64,000 nucleotides of DNA from an uncultured Bacteroidales bacterium (GTDB lineage: Bacteria > Bacteroidota > Bacteroidia > Bacteroidales > Muribaculaceae): the NCBI GenBank assembly GCA_902792895.1, contig CADBBK010000001.1:1-64000 (forward strand), written 5' to 3'. Below are positions 36,081-47,289 of this stretch, piece after piece. The notes under the pieces are model-generated. The model made no database searches, was not told the origin of the DNA, and saw only the letters and a program-made list of their open reading frames with translations. The position numbers were made by a program, and so were the translations under genes. How positions within the stretch are numbered: the stretch's first letter is position 1; each line of letters begins with the position of its first letter.

Positions 36081-36577
36081 TCTTTTTCGTTGGCTAAGAC
36101 AAACAAATAATCAGACAGGCGATTCATCATCACCAGGATATCATTATTGACGGGATGCTCACGGTTCAGCGACCACAAGCGGCGTTCTACGGTGCGTGCC
36201 TGAGTGCGTGCCAAGTGGATGAAAGCGGCTAATTGTGAGCCTCCACCGGGTACTACAAAGCCACCCTGATAATTGACATGGTCAATGGCCTGCTCCAATT
36301 GAGCGGTGATTTCAGCTGCATGGAGTTCACGCGGATTGATGCTGTCGTCCGGCGTTGCGATGTGGCTCATGACCGTCATCAACTCACGCTGCACAGCAAG
36401 AATGAGATCGCGGTTGGTAACATCATTGCCAAGCATCGAGCGCACGATACCCAAATGGGCATTCAATTGGTCTATCTGACCGTTGGTCTCAATGCGCAGG
36501 TCGTCTTTCGAGACCCTCACCCCATCCCTGAGGCTGGTCATGCCCTCATCACCGGTCTTGGTATATATCTGTTTCAT
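36077..36577 (-). CDS. PduO-type cob(I)alamin adenosyltransferase
   Basis: A 166-residue ATP:corrinoid adenosyltransferase that adds the upper adenosyl ligand to Co(I). PduO-family marks are YTKTGDEGMTSLRDG near the N-terminus, FVVPGGGSQLAAFIHLARTQARTVERR, and NRLSDYLFVLA at the C-terminus. It sits between cbiA and cbiP, where the adenosylation step fits the pathway order. This is not the CobA/BtuR type. The 46-base gap from cbiA contains a short hairpin repeat (36598-36619). Confidence 0.92.
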   Translation of the reverse strand: MKQIYTKTGDEGMTSLRDGVRVSKDDLRIETNGQIDQLNAHLGIVRSMLGNDVTNRDLILAVQRELMTVMSHIATPDDSINPRELHAAEITAQLEQAIDHVNYQGGFVVPGGGSQLAAFIHLARTQARTVERRLWSLNREHPVNNDILVMMNRLSDYLFVLANEKE

Positions 36578-36597
36578 GTTTATGTTTCTTCAATGTA

Positions 36598-36619
36598 GAG
36601 ACGCAAAATCTTGCGTCTC
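36598..36619. repeat. Short REP-like hairpin within the operon
   Basis: GAGACGCAA (36598-36606) pairs perfectly with TTGCGTCTC (36611-36619) around a four-base loop, preceded by TGTA. The same TGTAGAGACGC arm occurs near 5030 without its partner. Confidence 0.75.
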
Positions 36620-36623
36620 CCTA

Positions 36624-37892
36624 TCAGCTAAACGGTAATTGATACAAATGAGTGTAACTTGCCAATACATTCCTATAGCGTAAAACGGGTGTAGGCACAG
36701 GTTCTCCCTTGGCATTATAGACCTGAGCCGCCGATTTAGGTGGCTCGCCCAAGAACTGGGTGTAGTGGAACTCATGCCCGCGATATTCCTTGCCATCGAG
36801 CGTGAAGCGACGATAGCCCAGCGACAGTTTGCGGTCTTCTTTGCGAGCCGTGATGCGATAAGGCAACACACCGCACATGGGAAACTCGCCCTCGTCGGTG
36901 ACAATCTTCTCACACAGGTACATCATGCCGCCACACTCGGCGACGATGCGTCCGCCGCGCTCGGCATATTGCTTGATGGCCTGTCGTGTCGCCTCAGCGC
37001 TTACCAAGGCATCGAGATGTTTCTCGGGATAACCGCCTGGCAGATACAGCAGCGTTACATCGTCTAGGCAAGGCACATCACGCTCAGGGTTAAAGAATGA
37101 CACATTCTCCAATCGGTCGATATTCTCTTGATAGATAAAGGAAAACGACTCTTCGTTACGGGCAATCAGGACTTTTCCAAGATGTCCATTGTCTTGGCAA
37201 GATGTTGCACATACTGGTGTACTTGTTGCATGAGTCGCTGCCAATTCCAAGAGCTTTTGCCACTTTACATGCTCTTCCAGCAGTTCAATCAACAGTTTGC
37301 TTTCAGGTTTCTCACTGAAGTCCAGCCCCAGGTATCGGGAGCCTTGCTCGAGTTCAGCCTTCTTGGGCAGATAGCCATAGCATTCCACGCCCAGGTCATC
37401 ACACACCTGCTGCAGCATCGCAAAATGCCTTGCCGACCCCACACGGTTGAAAATCACGCCACTGATGCGAATATCCTTACGGAAGTTGATGAAACCTGAT
37501 ATGAGCGCCGCCATCGAGTAGGCCGCCGACTTGGCATCAACCACCAGCAAGACAGGCAGGTCCAGCTCACGGGCAATCTCGGCCGACGAGCCACGGTCGC
37601 GGTCGTAGCCGTCAAACAGGCCCATCATGCCCTCGACAACGCACACATCAGCGTCATTGCCATAGCCTACAAACAGGTCGCGCACATGCTCAGGCGTAGC
37701 CATGAAAGTATCCAGGTTGACGCTCGGCCTGCCGCACACTGCAGCATGAAATTTCGTGTCAATATAGTCCGGCCCGCACTTAAACGGCTGAACCCGATAC
37801 CCTTTACGGGAAAACAACGCCATCAGCCCCCGAGCAATTGTCGTCTTGCCCGAGCCACTGTTTGGCGCCGCTATCAAAAATCCATGTCCCAT
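36624..37892 (-). CDS. cbiA: Cobyrinic acid a,c-diamide synthase
   Basis: I start at 37892 (422 residues), where MGHGFLIAAPNSGSGKTT opens the ATP-binding domain; the longer frame from 38012 adds about 40 unrelated residues and runs over a promoter. CbiA amidates the a and c acetate chains of cobyrinic acid. Supporting blocks are KCGPDYID, VEGMMGLFDG, DAKSAAYSMAALISGF, and the glutaminase end with Cys in RIVAECGGMMYLC and GHEFHYT. It heads the minus-strand operon ending with cbiB. Confidence 0.93.
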   Translation of the reverse strand: MGHGFLIAAPNSGSGKTTIARGLMALFSRKGYRVQPFKCGPDYIDTKFHAAVCGRPSVNLDTFMATPEHVRDLFVGYGNDADVCVVEGMMGLFDGYDRDRGSSAEIARELDLPVLLVVDAKSAAYSMAALISGFINFRKDIRISGVIFNRVGSARHFAMLQQVCDDLGVECYGYLPKKAELEQGSRYLGLDFSEKPESKLLIELLEEHVKWQKLLELAATHATSTPVCATSCQDNGHLGKVLIARNEESFSFIYQENIDRLENVSFFNPERDVPCLDDVTLLYLPGGYPEKHLDALVSAEATRQAIKQYAERGGRIVAECGGMMYLCEKIVTDEGEFPMCGVLPYRITARKEDRKLSLGYRRFTLDGKEYRGHEFHYTQFLGEPPKSAAQVYNAKGEPVPTPVLRYRNVLASYTHLYQLPFS

Positions 37893-37900
37893 ACAACCTG

Positions 37901-37908
37901 CAAATTTA
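37901..37908 (-). promoter_or_regulatory. -7 box of the cbiA operon
   Basis: The minus strand reads TAAATTTG, then 8 bases, then the cbiA ATG at 37892. The layout is identical to the box and spacing before cbiH-cbiC (21088-21104), including the ATGGG start context. A nearly leaderless mRNA is expected. Confidence 0.65.
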
Positions 37909-38078
37909 CTAAAATATACCGAAAATCCATAGTGCTCGTGCAGTAATTCCACTTGACAAGCAACGTAATTTGGGGCATGCAATGTACCCCATTGGAGTGA
38001 GACATCTAGCAATGTCGTTTTTTTATCCGAGTAATAAAGAAAAATCGTTATCTTATGCGCTTAATTGCAAAAAAAATG

Positions 38079-38086
38079 TAATTTTG
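38079..38086 (+). promoter_or_regulatory. -7 box of the C10 peptidase gene
   Basis: TAATTTTG followed by CACCC lies 38 bases before the ATG at 38125. A leader of about 30 bases with ATTAACAAC is expected. Confidence 0.6.
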
Positions 38087-38124
38087 CACCCATAAATCAA
38101 TTAACAACTTAACTATTTAAACAA

Positions 38125-41100
38125 ATGAAAAGGACATATCTATTATTCATCTGGGTGCTGACTGCATTGATGATGTCAGCTACGCAGTTCTCACAGGAAC
38201 AGGCAAGACATGCCGCACAGCAGTATGTGAAACAGAAGGTGGGCAAAAATGCCTTAGTGAAGGAAATCAAAGCACTGGCTATCGAGCAAGCGCCGTCATC
38301 AGCAGCTAGTAATGACCGTGAGGCGATGGCCTATGCTGTAAATCTGGAGAATAACGAAGGCTTTGTGCTGGTCGTCGGTAATGACCAGAGCCATGACATC
38401 CTCGGCTATTGTGACCACGGCACTTTCAACGAGCAGCAGATGCCCCCCAACATGCGCTCGTGGCTTAAGAGTTACCTGGCATGCGCCAGTGGCGTTAAGG
38501 ATGTGAATACCGCTCGCTTATTGCGCTCGGCACCGGGTGTTCCAACCAAGACTCCCATTGCTCCTTTGCTCAAATGCCAGTGGAACCAAGACTCCCCTTA
38601 CAATGACCAGTGCCCAGAATTAAACGGCCAGCATTGTGCTACTGGTTGCACTAACACGGCAATGGCCCAGGTGATGTTCTATCACCAGTGGCCCACGGGT
38701 GCTACGGCAGCTATCCCCGGCTATACCCCCGACAACAGCGGAGGCACCAGCTATCCCACTTTGCCTGCCCTTGAGCCCACGACCTTTGACTGGAGTAAGA
38801 TGTATCCTACTTACAAAAATGCCGAAGACGGTTCCGAGGTTGCCCGTCTGTTTAAATATCTGGGCACTGCATCACGCACTGATTATGGTAAATCAAGTAG
38901 CGCAACAGGCTATAATGCACTGCAAGCCATTATCAAGTATTTTGATTACGATGCCGGTGCAAGCACCGTGTGGCGCTGCCAGCGCTCCTACCAAGAGTGG
39001 GTCGATATGCTCTATGGTGAACTTGAGGCAAAGCGCCCGGTGATGTTCAGCGGCACTGCAACCGATGGAGCTCACTCGTTTGTCGTTGACGGATATTCCG
39101 AGGAAGACATGTTCCATGTGAACTGGGGATGGGGCGGCTTTAGCGACGGCTATTACCGAGTGCTGCTCATGGATCCTAATGAGCAGGGCATCGGTGGCAG
39201 CCCGAACAATGATAAATACTCCATCGACCAGGTCGCATTCTTTGGTGTTAAACCCAATGAGGGTAGCGCGGCAACGCCTCCCAGGCTGGCTGTGCTGAGA
39301 AACTGGCTGCTCTATGATGCTCAAGGCGATAACTCCTTTGACGCTCATTGCCAGGAAAGCACTAGTCCTTACTTCCCTAATGCAGGCTATCTTGTCTATG
39401 TCGGTATGGAGAGCCATTATTTTAATACAGTAACCGGCGACTTTGATCTTGGATGCAGGCTTGTAAAAGACGACGGGAGTGTGACAAAGGATTATCCTTG
39501 GGACCTATCGGCCAATTTCACTCCCAACTCCGGTTACTATGACCATAAGAAGGATTTGTACGTTGATCCCATTGCCGATCCCAGATTAACCGATGGAGAC
39601 TACAAGATGTATTTCATCAACAAACTGAAGACCTCCGACACATGGCTGCTTGATGAAGGCAGTGAGAACCATTACATGCTGATTCATCTCGACCATGCCC
39701 ACAATAAGCTCACAGCCACTGTCGTGTCGAACGACGCTGAACTGAGTGTGGAGGAATTGAAAGTCGTGACCCCTACACCCACGGTGGGAAAACTTTGTGA
39801 ACTGACGGTCACAGTGAAGAACGATGGCCCCGTTGCCTTTCATGGCGACTTGGGCATATGCAAAAAAGAGGGTGGATGGCTTGATGCCAAGGGCTGTGAC
39901 GTGGAACCGGGACAAAGCATTGAACTCAGCCTGTCGTTCAAGCCCCAAAATGCTGGTGAATTAAACTACTATATACAAGACAAAATCAATATTTTGTACT
40001 CTGGAACCATCACTGTTGCCGAGATCAACCAGAGCAGCAACTGCGACCTCACCATCACCCACCAAGTCAAAAATGCCGTAGGCACTGAGATTGCCGCTCC
40101 CAAGGCAAAACTTGACCTCACTGTCACCAACAACAGCGACCATGATTACTATGGGGGAATCTACATCTACAGCTTTAAATACACAGGTGACGAGGCCGAA
40201 ATAGAGTATGATGCCTCCCCCGAGACTATCCCGGCCCACCAAACGGTGGTTCTGCAACGTGAGTCGCCTAGCCTCATCGAGGGCGAACGTTATCGCTTCT
40301 CTACGATGTATATCAAAAATGGAGCCCAGATCGAACAAGACATACCTGAGGTTTACTACACTGCAGTGCCTTACTACTATACCTACGATGCCGAGGGCAA
40401 GGAAAGCACCAAGCGCGCAAATGCCACCCTGCAGCCCGACGCATCGGAGTGTGCCATCGACATCACCGTTGCCCCCGAGGTGACAAGCGTCATCACAAGC
40501 GCCAATCCAAACCTGATTATCATTGCGTCTGATGACAGCCCCCTCACCGGCGACAACATCGTCAAGAACGAGCAGGCACACAGCATAAAGCTCACCGACG
40601 GCTACCCATTCTTCGCACCGTTTATCATCAAGGCACAACACGTCAGCTACACGCTGACGCCCGAACGATACCTGGACATCCAGAACGACAAGGGATGGAC
40701 CACCCTGAACCTACCGTTTGCCGCAACAAGCTGCCAGGCAACAACGGGCGGAGCTGTTACGCCGCTCAGATGGTACACCGACGACACCGATGGCCAACTG
40801 ATGGTCGTGACATTTAAGTATGAAAACGGCAGTGAGCTGTTATTCGGCTTCCCCGAGACCACACTGAATGCCAACCATCCCTATCTGCTGGGCGTTCCGG
40901 CGACACTCGGTGAAAGCACGTCGCTCGTTGGCGTCCCCATCACATTCAGCGCCGACAACGTGGATCTATCCATCGAGAACTCGGCGATTACCGGACTGGA
41001 CTATAAGATGAAAGGCACCATGGCGCCCATTAAAGACGAGAAAGACATCTATGTCCTCAATAGTGACGGCTCGGCCTTCGTTCTCGGCACCCACTCGGTG

Positions 41101-41316
41101 AACCCGTTCCACGCCTTCTGTGTGCCAATAGGTTCACAGGATCCCGCCAACCTGTTGACGATTAAACTCACCTTTGAACCAGCTGGCATCAGCGAAGTCC
41201 TCGATGGTGGGGCCAACGACCTGCAAGGTCCTTACTACAACATCAATGGACAGCGTGTGTCGAAGCCTGGTAAGGGCATCTACATCGTCAACGGCAAGAA
41301 GGTGCTATTGCTGTAA
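38125..41316 (+). CDS. Secreted C10-family (streptopain-like) cysteine peptidase
   Basis: A 1063-residue exported protease. A signal peptide (MKRTYLLFIWVLTALMM) is followed by an inhibitory Spi-like propeptide (about 20-135) and the papain-like domain (about 145-375). Catalytic Cys175 lies in CATGCTNTAMAQVMFYH and His317 in DGAHSFVVDGY, with HVNWGWGG (331-338). Several beta-sandwich modules follow, one with adhesive-type repeats (ELSVEELKVVTPTPTVGK). The C-terminal tail YNINGQRVSKPGKGIYIVNG is the T9SS-associated tail seen in Prevotella-like secreted proteins. It probably degrades host or dietary protein at the surface. The propeptide and both catalytic residues are intact. Confidence 0.9.
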   Translation: MKRTYLLFIWVLTALMMSATQFSQEQARHAAQQYVKQKVGKNALVKEIKALAIEQAPSSAASNDREAMAYAVNLENNEGFVLVVGNDQSHDILGYCDHGTFNEQQMPPNMRSWLKSYLACASGVKDVNTARLLRSAPGVPTKTPIAPLLKCQWNQDSPYNDQCPELNGQHCATGCTNTAMAQVMFYHQWPTGATAAIPGYTPDNSGGTSYPTLPALEPTTFDWSKMYPTYKNAEDGSEVARLFKYLGTASRTDYGKSSSATGYNALQAIIKYFDYDAGASTVWRCQRSYQEWVDMLYGELEAKRPVMFSGTATDGAHSFVVDGYSEEDMFHVNWGWGGFSDGYYRVLLMDPNEQGIGGSPNNDKYSIDQVAFFGVKPNEGSAATPPRLAVLRNWLLYDAQGDNSFDAHCQESTSPYFPNAGYLVYVGMESHYFNTVTGDFDLGCRLVKDDGSVTKDYPWDLSANFTPNSGYYDHKKDLYVDPIADPRLTDGDYKMYFINKLKTSDTWLLDEGSENHYMLIHLDHAHNKLTATVVSNDAELSVEELKVVTPTPTVGKLCELTVTVKNDGPVAFHGDLGICKKEGGWLDAKGCDVEPGQSIELSLSFKPQNAGELNYYIQDKINILYSGTITVAEINQSSNCDLTITHQVKNAVGTEIAAPKAKLDLTVTNNSDHDYYGGIYIYSFKYTGDEAEIEYDASPETIPAHQTVVLQRESPSLIEGERYRFSTMYIKNGAQIEQDIPEVYYTAVPYYYTYDAEGKESTKRANATLQPDASECAIDITVAPEVTSVITSANPNLIIIASDDSPLTGDNIVKNEQAHSIKLTDGYPFFAPFIIKAQHVSYTLTPERYLDIQNDKGWTTLNLPFAATSCQATTGGAVTPLRWYTDDTDGQLMVVTFKYENGSELLFGFPETTLNANHPYLLGVPATLGESTSLVGVPITFSADNVDLSIENSAITGLDYKMKGTMAPIKDEKDIYVLNSDGSAFVLGTHSVNPFHAFCVPIGSQDPANLLTIKLTFEPAGISEVLDGGANDLQGPYYNINGQRVSKPGKGIYIVNGKKVLLL

Positions 41317-43725
<2,409 letters not shown>

Positions 43726-43747
43726 CCACCCGACACAAGCAACAAAA

Positions 43748-43790
43748 AAGACGCAACCGCCAATCAATCAGCGATTGCGTCTTCTTTTAC
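43748..43790. terminator. Terminator between susB and a convergent lipoprotein gene
   Basis: AAGACGCAA (43748-43756) pairs with TTGCGTCTT (43775-43783). A T-rich tail follows on the plus strand and AAAAAA precedes the stem, so it can serve both directions. Confidence 0.85.
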
Positions 43791-43796
43791 GACGAC

Positions 43797-44603
43797 TTAT
43801 AAATTACTTTGCTCAAAGTGAAACACAAAATTGTAATTATGTGATGACGTCCATATTAACACATAAATGCATCTTGTTTCAAACTCGTCGGACATCGGCA
43901 TCGGGTCAACTTCAATTTTCCATGTTTTTTTACCCATATTACAAGAGACTCGATAATATGGGCCATTATAACTCAACGAGTTAACGGTTTTAAATAGACG
44001 TGTTGAGAAAGGGGTATGATCATACGGAATCGTTGAGTCAAAAACACTTGCAATGTGAAACATTTCATTGGTATATTCAAATTCGTAGGAACCACCTTCG
44101 GCAGGAATAAATAAAGGATTAATAAAGACTTCATTTTTCTGTATCGCATCAGGATTGTCCAGATTGGGTGCCACATCAACGGCCATCTTATAGGCTGCAA
44201 TGAGATCCTGAGACGAAACAAAAACCGCAAATCTTGGCCGAGTACTACCTGGGAGTGAGGAGTCTATCTTTCGAATTGAATGCAATATCCTCGAATGGCC
44301 GCACACACAAACAGAATTCGCGTGCCTGCATGAACCTTGATAATGCTCACAAGAGCAGATACTGCAACGCGTATCTTCATAATAGTATGATTCGTCATAA
44401 TAATACAAGCCATGATCATAGTACGAGCCTTCGTAATCATACACGTCTTCCTGATAGGCGTATCCAACATCGTAAGACTCATCGATATCATCATACCAGA
44501 GTTCACTGGATTTAAAAAGTGGGCTTGGCTCAAGCAGTATGCATGACGGTAGCAGTGTACACGCCACTGCCGCTAAGATCGATATTAGTTTAGAAGGTTT
44601 CAT
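43797..44603 (-). CDS. Lipoprotein with Tyr/Asp-rich and Cys-rich segments, unknown
   Basis: I start at 44603, because MKPSKLISILAAVACTLLPSC gives a lipoprotein signal (Cys21); the longer frame from 44711 does not. The 268-residue product has an acidic, tyrosine-rich run (about 35-78, for example EGSYYDHGLYYYDESYYY). Next comes a compact cluster CSICSC-EHYQGSC-RHANSVCVCGHS-RILH (about 80-105), which looks metal-binding. The C-terminal 150 residues form a beta-type domain (FAVFVSSQDLIAAYKM, YVLIWTSSHNYNFVFHFEQ). No family is recognised. It is a single gene between convergent susB and an outer-membrane protein gene. Confidence 0.7.
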   Translation of the reverse strand: MKPSKLISILAAVACTLLPSCILLEPSPLFKSSELWYDDIDESYDVGYAYQEDVYDYEGSYYDHGLYYYDESYYYEDTRCSICSCEHYQGSCRHANSVCVCGHSRILHSIRKIDSSLPGSTRPRFAVFVSSQDLIAAYKMAVDVAPNLDNPDAIQKNEVFINPLFIPAEGGSYEFEYTNEMFHIASVFDSTIPYDHTPFSTRLFKTVNSLSYNGPYYRVSCNMGKKTWKIEVDPMPMSDEFETRCIYVLIWTSSHNYNFVFHFEQSNL

Positions 44604-44844
44604 ATCTATGACATTTTGTGCCAGGAGCGAGGTCGAGGCTGATGATACAATTAGGGTTTCTTTATCTATTAGATACTCTATTTTGTATAAAATAGCCGGA
44701 AAAACCTGCATAGATAGACTAACCTGGAATTATTCAAGACCAAACCAAAAGTGAACCCGACAAAAACCGGCAGATCAGATTAAACCCATTTCCTGTGTGT
44801 GCCTGTCGTTCGTACAATGCGAGAAGCGACTATAATAGAAACAA

Positions 44845-44874
44845 ATGTGGCCAGAGGGTTGCCTCCAGCCACAT
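44845..44874 (-). terminator. Terminator of the outer-membrane protein gene
   Basis: ATGTGGC (44845-44851) pairs with GCCACAT (44868-44874), with an inner GAGG/CCTC helix. On the minus strand a T-rich stretch (TTGTTTCTATT) follows. Confidence 0.7.
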
Positions 44875-44899
44875 CGTATAGTTAATATGAGTATTGCTA

Positions 44900-45496
44900 T
44901 TAGAACCTGAAGCGCACGCCGGCCAGGCCAACACCCTGCTCGCCGATACCGAGTTCGGCAAAACCGCGCACATTTTCACTACCAGCCTCAAAGCCGATCG
45001 CCGAAACCTGGAAATTGAAAAACGCCTGATTTTTTGTTGTTTTTTTCGCATCGACGGATTCTTTTTCTTTTAGGCTACTGTGGCGCAACGTCGCACCGGC
45101 AGCAAGCTTGGAATATAATCCCCAATTAGGACGGCGCAGCCAATTGAATTTCACCGACGGCATGAGGGAGAAGTAGGAATTCTTACTGGTTCTGGTGATG
45201 GAACTCTTGAGCTTTTCATCTTCAGTATGGTTTGCGTAAGTGGCAATGGCACCCACTGCAATCAAGGGACTGGTACGATAATGATACTCCAAACCTATGG
45301 GGCCAACAACACCACTATGGTCATAGGTGGCGCCAAATATAGAGCCAATGACATCACTTGTGATATCTAGCCAAATGCTGTTGGGAAGAACACCATAACT
45401 GAAACTAACCTCATGACGGGTTTCGTCCTGCGCCTGGACAGGAACACATATTAAAGCATTGATGGCCAATGCAGCCAATAAACATTTGATTTTCAT
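44900..45496 (-). CDS. Outer-membrane beta-barrel protein, unknown
   Basis: I start at 45496 (198 residues), where MKIKCLLAALAINALIC and VPVQAQ form a signal peptide; upstream codons from 45580 would place it behind extra hydrophobic residues and across a promoter. The mature part alternates polar and hydrophobic residues as in small porin-type barrels (VGPIGLEYHYRTSPLIAVGAIATYANH, LYSKLAAGATLRHS) and ends in GLAGVRFRF with the typical terminal Phe. It is probably an eight-strand barrel. A single-gene unit with promoter and terminator. Confidence 0.75.
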   Translation of the reverse strand: MKIKCLLAALAINALICVPVQAQDETRHEVSFSYGVLPNSIWLDITSDVIGSIFGATYDHSGVVGPIGLEYHYRTSPLIAVGAIATYANHTEDEKLKSSITRTSKNSYFSLMPSVKFNWLRRPNWGLYSKLAAGATLRHSSLKEKESVDAKKTTKNQAFFNFQVSAIGFEAGSENVRGFAELGIGEQGVGLAGVRFRF

Positions 45497-45528
45497 AAAA
45501 ATAAAAAATTGAATAATAAAACAGGGCA

Positions 45529-45536
45529 CAAAATTA
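45529..45536 (-). promoter_or_regulatory. -7 box of the outer-membrane protein gene
   Basis: The minus strand reads TAATTTTG, then GTGCCC, 33 bases before the ATG at 45496. Confidence 0.6.
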
Positions 45537-45573
45537 AATGATTTTAGGGAAAAAATAGTTGGATTGGAAAACG

Positions 45574-45707
45574 AATTCAATAATCTGCTCTCGCTCGAAA
45601 AAACCTGAACAAGCTCAGTTCTTTGCTCGCTAATTCGCAGAATTCGATAATCTGCTCTCGCTCGAAAAAACTTGAGCGAGCTCAGTTCTTTGCTCGCTAA
45701 TTCGCAG
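45574..45707. repeat. Tandem duplication of a 67-bp unit
   Basis: The units 45574-45640 and 45641-45707 are identical in length and differ at only five or so positions. They end exactly where a partial third AATT begins. In the second unit CTCGCTC pairs with GAGCGAG to give a perfect 7-bp hairpin; in the first the right arm reads GAACAAG and cannot pair. It lies between divergent genes, upstream of the fatty acid transporter promoter. Confidence 0.9.
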
Positions 45708-45724
45708 AATTGGGAAATAATTGC

Positions 45725-45732
45725 TACTTTTG
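45725..45732 (+). promoter_or_regulatory. -7 box of the fatty acid transporter gene
   Basis: TACTTTTG lies 25 bases before the chosen ATG (45758) and inside the longer frame from 45710. This argues for the later start. Confidence 0.6.
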
Positions 45733-45757
45733 CGGCACCAAATTAAAAAGAATAAAA

Positions 45758-47104
45758 ATGATTAAATTTTGCGTGCGACTGGTGCAACGTTGGTTGCCCG
45801 AACCGTTTATTTTCGCTATACTGCTCACCTTCGTGGCTGCGTTGGTGGCTATGCCGTTGTGTCATCAGACTCCCCTCGAGGTGGTTGAGCACTGGGGTGG
45901 CGGCGTATGGAATCTGCTGGCATTTGCCATGCAGATGTCTCTGGTTCTTGTATGTGGTTCTACCCTGGCTGCAGCACCTGTTGTCAAACGAGCTATTGCA
46001 TCGATGGCCCGCTTGCCCAAGAGTGCCCCCGCGGCAATCGCTCTTGTGACCGCCGTGTCGGCATTAGCCTGCTGGCTCAACTGGGGCTTTGGCCTTATCG
46101 TGGGAGTCGTGTTTGCCAAGGCAATAGCACGCCAGCGCTCGGATGTCGATTATCGGCTTCTTATCGCATCGGCTTACAGCGGTTTCGTCGTGTGGCATGC
46201 CGGCATCTCGGGCTCTATCCCCCTCACCATGGCCACTCCTGGCGAGGCACTCCCCATGGCTACCAATGGCGCGCTGACCGACCCTGTACCATTGGCGCAA
46301 ACTATCTTTGACTGGCACAATCTGATCACTGTGCTGCTAGCGATCATCGGCATCACCGTCGCCAACACCCTGATGCACCCCAAGCGGGGCGTCCTCACCA
46401 TCGACCCCTCGCTCCTGAAGGACGATGAAACTGTCACGACTGTCGTTTCCTCCCCGGCCAAGACACCTGCGCAGCGGCTCGAGCACAGCATAATCCTCTC
46501 GTGGCTCGTGGCCCTGATGCTCGTGGCTTATCTCGTGATTCATCTCGCCGTGCGCGGTGCCGGCTTGGACCTGGGCGGTGTCATCATGATCTTCCTCGCG
46601 CTGGGACTCTTGCTGCATTCCACACCGGTCGACTACGTGCGCGCCTTCGGTAAAGCGACCACCGGTGCTGCCGGCATCATCTTGCAGTTCCCCTTCTATG
46701 CCGGCATCATGGGCATCATTACGGGCATCGGCGTCAGCGGCATCAGCCTGGGAGGCGTGATGGCCGACGCTTGCATCCGAATCAGCAATCCCGTCACCTA
46801 TCCGTTGCTCACCTTCCTGTGTGCCGCAGTGCTCAACATGTTTGTGCCTAGTGGCGGCGGTCATTGGGCTGTGCAGGCTCCGGTGATGTTCACCGCCGGT
46901 GCCAACCTGGGTGTAGATCCCGGCTTGACGGGTATGGCCATTTCGTGGGGCGACGCCTGGACCAATCTTATACAACCATTCTGGGCGCTTCCGGCCTTGG
47001 CCATAGCTCGCCTCGACGCGAAGGACATCATGGGCTACTGCCTCATCGACCTTCTCGTCACCGGTGTCATTATCTGTGCTGGCCTATTGGTATGGGCGAT
47101 GTGA
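45758..47104 (+). CDS. AtoE-type short-chain fatty acid transporter
   Basis: The start at 45758 (MIKFCVRLVQRWLPEPFIFA) gives 448 residues and excludes the promoter sequence. About ten to twelve hydrophobic helices and the family blocks WGGGVWNLLAFAMQMSLVLV, NWGFGLIVGVVFAKAIAR, HAGISGSIPLTMATPG and VPSGGGHWAVQAPVMF identify the AtoE short-chain fatty acid transporter family. It probably moves acetate, propionate or butyrate across the inner membrane; direction and specificity are not readable. A 67-bp tandem repeat lies upstream and a heptad array follows directly after the stop codon. Confidence 0.9.
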   Translation: MIKFCVRLVQRWLPEPFIFAILLTFVAALVAMPLCHQTPLEVVEHWGGGVWNLLAFAMQMSLVLVCGSTLAAAPVVKRAIASMARLPKSAPAAIALVTAVSALACWLNWGFGLIVGVVFAKAIARQRSDVDYRLLIASAYSGFVVWHAGISGSIPLTMATPGEALPMATNGALTDPVPLAQTIFDWHNLITVLLAIIGITVANTLMHPKRGVLTIDPSLLKDDETVTTVVSSPAKTPAQRLEHSIILSWLVALMLVAYLVIHLAVRGAGLDLGGVIMIFLALGLLLHSTPVDYVRAFGKATTGAAGIILQFPFYAGIMGIITGIGVSGISLGGVMADACIRISNPVTYPLLTFLCAAVLNMFVPSGGGHWAVQAPVMFTAGANLGVDPGLTGMAISWGDAWTNLIQPFWALPALAIARLDAKDIMGYCLIDLLVTGVIICAGLLVWAM

Positions 47105-47109
47105 GTTTT

Positions 47110-47281
47110 TTAGCTATTAGCTATTAGCTATTAGCTGTTAGCCTTTAGCCTTTGGTTCGGCGTAGCCAAACCCTGCGGGGCTAATGCAAATTTCGCTAAT
47201 TTATCTTATTTTACAAATTCTAGCTGTTAGCCTTTAGCAGTTGGATTGTATATCCGCTAACAGCTTATAGCTAACAGCTTA
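47110..47281. repeat. Heptad repeat arrays (TTAGCNN) in inverted arrangement
   Basis: At 47110-47151 there are six heptads (TTAGCTA x3, TTAGCTG, TTAGCCT x2). Next come a hairpin TTGGTTCGGCGTAGCCAA (47152-47169), CCCTGCGGGGCTAATGC (47171-47187), more heptads near 47221-47243, and inverted ones (CTAACAGCTTATAG) at 47262-47281. It fills the space between convergent genes and could fold into a long hairpin. Confidence 0.8.
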
Positions 47282-47289
47282 TCAAGCGT

